This document shows positions 63,920-64,000 of a stretch of DNA of 64,000 nt, piece by piece (position 1 is the stretch's first letter; the number at the start of each line of letters is the position of its first letter). Under the pieces are notes generated by a model. That model saw only the letters and a program-made list of their open reading frames with translations. It was not told the DNA's origin and searched no databases. The stretch is from Eutreptiella sp. 'Long Island Sound 2002'. Its lineage: Eukaryota; Euglenozoa; Euglenophyceae; Eutreptiales; Eutreptiaceae. Both the position numbers and the translations under genes were made by a program. Where the stretch lies: contig OZ038399.1 in the NCBI GenBank assembly GCA_964036045.1, positions 18,869,670-18,933,669 on the forward strand. Direction: 5' to 3'.

Positions 63920-64000
63920 GTGCAAGGGAGCCTGAACCTCACATTTGCACACACGGGCAAAGTCGGGCAAATTCTCTGCTACATGTGCGAGGTGGTTCGT
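63920..64000 (+). repeat. Partial monomer cut by the right window edge
   Basis: The first 81 bp of another monomer, of the TGCGAGGTGG type, ending at the window edge. The array therefore continues beyond 64,000. Confidence 0.9.

Larger units (their letters stand above)
1..64000 (+). repeat. Satellite DNA array of 215 bp monomers spanning the whole window
   Basis: Every part of the window aligns to one 215 bp monomer repeated head to tail. I phased it on the recurrent GTGCAAGGGAGCCT motif, which begins complete monomers at 105, 320, 535 and so on to 63,703. This gives 297 complete monomers, all in the same orientation. The constant landmarks, in order, are two copies of GGGCAAATTC, the motif GTGGTTCGTATGGTAC, a CATGATGCA or CATGCTGCA segment, GAGTGG, GATATGGGCAA, TGCGGGCACG and TTCAACCTG. 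A majority-type monomer is about 50% GC and carries 12 CpG dinucleotides, by hand count. No unique sequence interrupts the array, and no inverted monomers or telomeric repeats were seen. The 215 bp length, scale and HOR structure are typical of eukaryotic centromeric or other heterochromatic satellites. The location and species are inference, and the family is not one I recognise. Confidence 0.97.

Noticed and set aside
1-64000. A CRISPR array.
   Set aside because: There are no short direct repeats separated by unique spacers. The whole 215 bp unit is repeated and no variable spacer exists.
1-64000. Tandem repeats encoding a giant repetitive protein, as in some bacteria.
   Set aside because: A 215 bp period is not a multiple of three and stops occur in every frame within a few monomers, so no continuous frame is possible.
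1-64000. Transposon insertions, telomeric repeats or rDNA within the array.
   Set aside because: Monomer phase is unbroken from 105 to 63,919 apart from the small indels listed. No foreign segment, target-site duplication or TTAGGG-like tract was found.

Overview
The whole 64 kb window is one uninterrupted, head-to-tail satellite DNA array. I find no gene, RNA gene, transposable element, CRISPR array or unique-sequence island. The basic monomer is 215 bp, about 50% GC by hand count on a majority-type monomer. Starting at the recurrent GTGCAAGGGAGCCT motif (first at 105), I can phase 297 complete monomers from 105 to 63,919, plus a 104 bp partial at the left edge and an 81 bp partial at the right edge. 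All are in the same orientation. By phase arithmetic only 13 depart from 215 bp net length: ten are 214 bp, one is 182 bp, one is 216 bp and one is 217 bp. Array size and higher-order organisation point to eukaryotic heterochromatin (centromeric, pericentromeric, subtelomeric or sex-chromosomal), not a prokaryote. CpG is not depleted, which argues against a heavily CpG-methylated germline such as a mammal's. I do not recognise the satellite family or the species.

Layout. 105-3,972: three copies of a 6-monomer higher-order repeat (HOR; 1,289/1,289/1,290 bp). 3,973-9,450: heterogeneous monomers with only local duplications, including the 182 bp deletion monomer. 9,451-36,537: macro-copy A, about 126 monomers. 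36,538 to about 57,683: macro-copy B, a second tandem copy of the same block, about 98-99 monomers. A and B are nearly identical where they align, but differ by gains or losses of whole monomers (steps of 1, 9, 3, 13, 2, 8 and 1). Inside them are nested HORs of 7, 9, 13 and 8 monomers. 57,684-61,767: a 5-monomer HOR (1,074 bp) with two full copies, one partial and one shortened copy. About 61,983-63,272: two copies of a 3-monomer HOR (645 bp). 63,488-63,919: a recent single-monomer duplication.

The monomers are mosaics of a small set of alternative sequence blocks, as expected from repeated in-register unequal crossover or gene conversion. Monomer types of the left flank reappear in the right flank but are absent from the central A/B blocks. 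This suggests a recently amplified core between older, more varied edges. Open reading frames tile both strands, but 215 is not a multiple of 3, so the frame rotates at every monomer. I treat none of them as genes.
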